Source of the DNA: Gemmatimonadota bacterium
GTDB taxonomy: Bacteria > Gemmatimonadota > Gemmatimonadetes > Gemmatimonadales > Gemmatimonadaceae
Direction: 5' to 3'
DNA length: 64,000 bases
NCBI GenBank assembly: GCA_016714015.1
Contig: JADJNZ010000001.1
Location: 620,001-684,000, forward strand
How positions within the stretch are numbered: position 1 is the first letter of the stretch; each line of letters opens with the position of its first letter. Shown piece by piece: positions 61,579 through 64,000 of this stretch. Below the pieces are notes generated by a model. It had not been told where the DNA came from. It did no database searches and saw only the letters and a list, made by a program, of their open reading frames with translations. Position numbers and translations under genes: made by a program.

Positions 61579-62598
61579 TCAATCGTCCTTCTGTCCGAAG
61601 ACGGCGAGGTTGGAGGAATGGCCGGGATTGACCTTCTTGTCGGGATACACCCAGTGCACCGCCTGGTTCACCGCGACGCACGACTCGGCGAAGCCCGTCG
61701 CGATGAGCTTGAGCTTGCCGGGGTACGTGTTCACGTCGCCGCAGGCCCAGATCCCCGCGCGCCCGGTCTCCATGAGCTGCGTGACCTGGATCTCGTCCTT
61801 CTCGAGATTGAGGCCCCACTCGAGCAGCGCGCCCATGTCGCTGACGAAGCCGAGCATCGGGAGCACCACGTCGCAGTCCACGCGACGCGTGGTCTTCGCC
61901 TTGATGTCCTTGAGCTCGAGCGCGACGATCCGCCCGTCCTCCGCGATCACATCCGCGAGCTCGTGGAACGTGTGCACCGCCGTGCGACCCTCGGCCGCGG
62001 CCGCCATCACCTGGTCGACCGTGGCCTGATGCGCGCGGAAGCGGTCGCTCCGGTGCACGAGGGTGATGCTCTTCGCCACGCCCTGCAGCTGGTGCGCCCA
62101 GTCGAAGGCCGAGTCACCGCCGCCGATGATGGTCACGTGCTTGCCGGCGTAGGCCGTCGGCTGGAGCACGACGGCATCGATCCCCTTGCCGTACCACGGC
62201 TCGGCGCAGGCCTGCGGCAGCTTGCGCGGCGAGAAGGCACCGATGCCGGCCGCGAGGATGATCGCGCGCGACGGGAAGCGGTCGGTCTCGGTGATGAGCG
62301 TGAAGATGCCGTCCTGCTCCTCGAGTCCGACGACGCGCTGGCCGAGGTGGATGGGCTGCTGGAACTGGCCGGCCTGCTGGACGAGCGACGTCACCAGATC
62401 CTTCGCGAGGACCTTCGGGAAGCCCGCGACGTCGAAGATGTGCTTCTCGGGGTACAGGGCGGCGAGCTGGCCGCCAGGCTGCGGCAGGGCGTCGATGATT
62501 TGCGCCGAAGCGCCGCGCATGCCAGCGTAGAAGAGGGCGAAAAGCCCGGCGGGACCGGCGCCGATGATCGAGAGGTCCCGAATTTCGTGATTTCGCAT
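61579..62598 (-). CDS. Ferredoxin/flavodoxin-NADP reductase-like flavoprotein (TrxB-type fold)
   Basis: A 339-residue FAD/NADPH enzyme: FAD motif GAGPAG (13-18), NADPH motif GGGDSA in TIIGGGDSAFDWA (about 155-167), and GIWACGDV near the C-terminus. The CxxC redox pair of thioredoxin reductases is absent, which fits the YumC-type ferredoxin-NADP reductases. The ATG at 62598 is preferred to a start 45 nt upstream because it lies right before the first strand. It is the first gene of reductase-TamA-TamB, an arrangement without an obvious functional reason. Confidence 0.9.
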   Translation of the reverse strand: MRNHEIRDLSIIGAGPAGLFALFYAGMRGASAQIIDALPQPGGQLAALYPEKHIFDVAGFPKVLAKDLVTSLVQQAGQFQQPIHLGQRVVGLEEQDGIFTLITETDRFPSRAIILAAGIGAFSPRKLPQACAEPWYGKGIDAVVLQPTAYAGKHVTIIGGGDSAFDWAHQLQGVAKSITLVHRSDRFRAHQATVDQVMAAAAEGRTAVHTFHELADVIAEDGRIVALELKDIKAKTTRRVDCDVVLPMLGFVSDMGALLEWGLNLEKDEIQVTQLMETGRAGIWACGDVNTYPGKLKLIATGFAESCVAVNQAVHWVYPDKKVNPGHSSNLAVFGQKDD

Positions 62599-62665
62599 CT
62601 TATTAAGTTCGCCCTCTCCCGCGTCCCGGACAACGGGCCGCACCGTCCCCCTTCACCACCCGACG

Positions 62666-63667
62666 ATGGCCGCCGATCCCGAACTGATGACGACCAACCG
62701 CTTCGTCCTGGTCCGCGAGGTGGCGCGCGGCGGGATGGCGACCGTGCACGAGGCCGAGCAGGTCGGCCCGGCGGGCTTCACCAAGCGGATGGCCCTGAAG
62801 ATCATCCACGACCGCTTCGGCCGGCATCCCGAATGGCGGCAGCTGTTCATCGACGAGGCGAAGCTCTCGGCCAACCTCGTGCACGGCAACATCGTCCAGA
62901 TCTACGGACTCGGGGAATCGGCGGGGACGCTCTTCATCGCCATGGAGCTCATCAAGGGCCTCTCCCTCCGGACCCTGATCAACACCCACCGCGCGCGGCG
63001 CATCGCCATGCCGCCTGACGTCGCCGCCTATTGCGCGAGCCGCGTCTGCCGAGCCCTGGACTTCGCGCACCACTTCGTCGACGAGAACGGGAGCCGGCTC
63101 GACATCGTCCACCGAGATGTGTCGCCCGGCAACGTCATGCTCACCTGGGACGGCCACGTGAAGCTCGGCGACTTCGGGATCGCCAAGGCGCGCACGATGG
63201 CCGACCCCTCCGCCACGCGGCAGGTGCTCCTGGGCAAGAAGCACTACATGAGCCCCGAGCAGCTGATGGGGATGGCCGTCGACTCCCGATCGGACGTCTT
63301 CTCCATGGGTGTCGTGTTGTTCGAGCTCTTCGCCCTCCGGTCGCTCTTCACGGAGGATGAGACGATGGCCGCCTTCGACGAGGTGGTGCTCAATCCGAGC
63401 CCCGACCTTTCGATGCGCCTCCCCGATGCCGACCCCGAGATCCAGACGCTCGTGGCGCGGGCCATCGCGAAGGACCCGTCGGGCCGGCCGAACGCGGCGA
63501 TCCTCGGACGCGAACTGGACGCCTGGTGCGCGCGTCAGGGGACGCCGGGCTCTCCGGAGCGCCTCCAGGCCCACCTCGCCGAGCTCTTCCCCGAGAGCTA
63601 CAAGCCGCCCACCCGGCCGAGCGAGGCGATGAGCCCGATCACCGGACCCTCCGCGACGCCGCGTTAG
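62666..63667 (+). CDS. Cytoplasmic Ser/Thr protein kinase
   Basis: A 333-residue Hanks-type kinase with all catalytic residues: Gly loop ARGGMATVH (20-28), Lys45 in MALKII, alphaC Glu64, HRDVSPGN (Asp151) and DFG (169-171); the APE motif is SPE (196-198). The last 55 residues are Pro/Ser-rich. No TM helix or PASTA, TPR or other sensor domain follows, so it is soluble and its partner is unknown. It is transcribed divergently from the reductase gene and is 9 nt before the cobalamin adenosyltransferase. Confidence 0.93.
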   Translation: MAADPELMTTNRFVLVREVARGGMATVHEAEQVGPAGFTKRMALKIIHDRFGRHPEWRQLFIDEAKLSANLVHGNIVQIYGLGESAGTLFIAMELIKGLSLRTLINTHRARRIAMPPDVAAYCASRVCRALDFAHHFVDENGSRLDIVHRDVSPGNVMLTWDGHVKLGDFGIAKARTMADPSATRQVLLGKKHYMSPEQLMGMAVDSRSDVFSMGVVLFELFALRSLFTEDETMAAFDEVVLNPSPDLSMRLPDADPEIQTLVARAIAKDPSGRPNAAILGRELDAWCARQGTPGSPERLQAHLAELFPESYKPPTRPSEAMSPITGPSATPR

Positions 63668-63670
63668 ATT
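63665..63670 (+). promoter_or_regulatory. -10 element of the adenosyltransferase gene, leaderless spacing
   Basis: TAGATT overlapping the kinase stop; 6 nt then the ATG at 63677. Confidence 0.5.
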
Positions 63671-63676
63671 CCCGCG

Positions 63677-64000
63677 ATGACCAACAAGATCTACACCAAG
63701 ACCGGGGACGACGGCGACACCGGCCTCTTCGGCGGCGGGCGCGTGGCGAAGGACCATCCCCGCGTCGAAGCCTACGGCGCCGTGGACGAGCTCAACGCGG
63801 TGATCGGCATGGCCCGATCGGCCGAGATGATGCCGCGCATCGACGAGGTCCTCGCGCCGGTCCAGCGCGACCTCTTCGCGCTCGGCGCGCTCCTCGCGAC
63901 CCCCGACCTGGAGAAGATGCGTGAGCAACTCGCCAAGGCGCGCATCTCCGACGCGCGCATCGCCCAGCTCGAGCAGGCGATCGACGACGGCGAGGCCGAG
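63677..64000 (+). CDS. pduO: Cob(I)alamin adenosyltransferase, PduO type (partial)
   Basis: The first 108 codons are present; the gene runs off the window. The protein starts with the ATP-binding IYTKTGDDGDTGLFGG motif and continues with VEAYGAVDELNAVIG and LFALGALLATP, diagnostic of PduO-type enzymes that convert cob(I)alamin to adenosylcobalamin. It is immediately downstream of the kinase gene. No cobalamin riboswitch can fit in the 9-nt gap. Confidence 0.94.
   Translation, partial: MTNKIYTKTGDDGDTGLFGGGRVAKDHPRVEAYGAVDELNAVIGMARSAEMMPRIDEVLAPVQRDLFALGALLATPDLEKMREQLAKARISDARIAQLEQAIDDGEAE

Noticed and set aside
63668..63676. Cobalamin riboswitch before pduO
   Set aside because: The gap to the kinase gene is 9 nt and holds only a TANNNT element.

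Overview
The window is a 64 kb piece of a very GC-rich chromosome of a diderm (Gram-negative type) bacterium. The evidence for a diderm envelope is direct: a BamA/TamA-family protein beside TamB, a TonB-dependent receptor, FeoAB, and several signal-peptide beta-barrel proteins. The gene mix points to Gemmatimonadota, but this is an inference from family content, not a database match. That mix includes a DUF5916 protein, a carboxypeptidase-regulatory-domain TonB receptor, BlaI/BlaR1-type pairs, many GTG starts and NtrX-like regulators. There is no rRNA, tRNA, CRISPR array, IS element or prophage. Coding density is very high, and no gene-free stretch exceeds 300 bases.

Layout. 79-5709 (+): a sensor kinase, two small paralogous membrane/coiled-coil proteins, an NtrC-family regulator, an outer-membrane protein and a DUF4390-like secreted protein, ending at a bidirectional hairpin. 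5819-13119 (-): chemotaxis receptor, HNH protein, ilvE, amidohydrolase and PBP1A. 13219-14523 (+): tyrS. 14537-17498 (-): feoA-feoB-FeoB-associated peptide-VOC, behind a promoter with a Fur-like box. 17709-25090 (-): secreted propeller-like protein, large TonB receptor, M56/BlaR1-like peptidase and BlaI-like repressor with two matching operators. A 131-bp palindrome follows at 25184-25314. 25325-31134 (-): prfC, a class V PLP enzyme, a lipid acyltransferase and an MsbA-like exporter with a short upstream ORF.

31223-34990 (+): unknown helical protein, stand-alone DnaB-C ATPase, TPR/CsgG-like protein and outer-membrane protein, closed by a perfect 14-bp terminator. 35148-45741 (+): housekeeping run yebC-ruvC-ruvA-ruvB-queA-yajC-def-fmt-rsmB-rpe-tlpA-tsaD-lgt. 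45894-48413 (-): DUF5916 outer-membrane protein. 48519-51560 (-): tightly overlapping acpS-unknown-CYTH-HAD-EamA run. 51694-52122 (+): DUF6941-like protein. 52119-62598 (-): P1-family peptidase, zinc-ribbon peptide, an NtrC-like regulator without a GAFTGA loop, TamB, a TamA/BamA-family protein and a ferredoxin/flavodoxin-NADP reductase-like flavoprotein. 62666-64000 (+): Ser/Thr kinase and a PduO-type cobalamin adenosyltransferase cut by the window edge.

Two signals recur across the window. First, a TANNNT hexamer lies 6-8 nt before the start codon of at least eight genes on both strands that have no Shine-Dalgarno, which suggests widespread leaderless transcription. Second, intergenic regions carry purine-strand repeat words (a family built on GAAGGAGCGAGG, a heptanucleotide TTCATCC repeat, and the large CACCACAGAG palindrome). 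The most unusual coding features are the kinase/regulator operon with duplicated small proteins, the M56 peptidase fused to a plug-like domain under a BlaI-type repressor, the TonB receptor with a long post-barrel tail, and the GAFTGA-less NtrC homologue.
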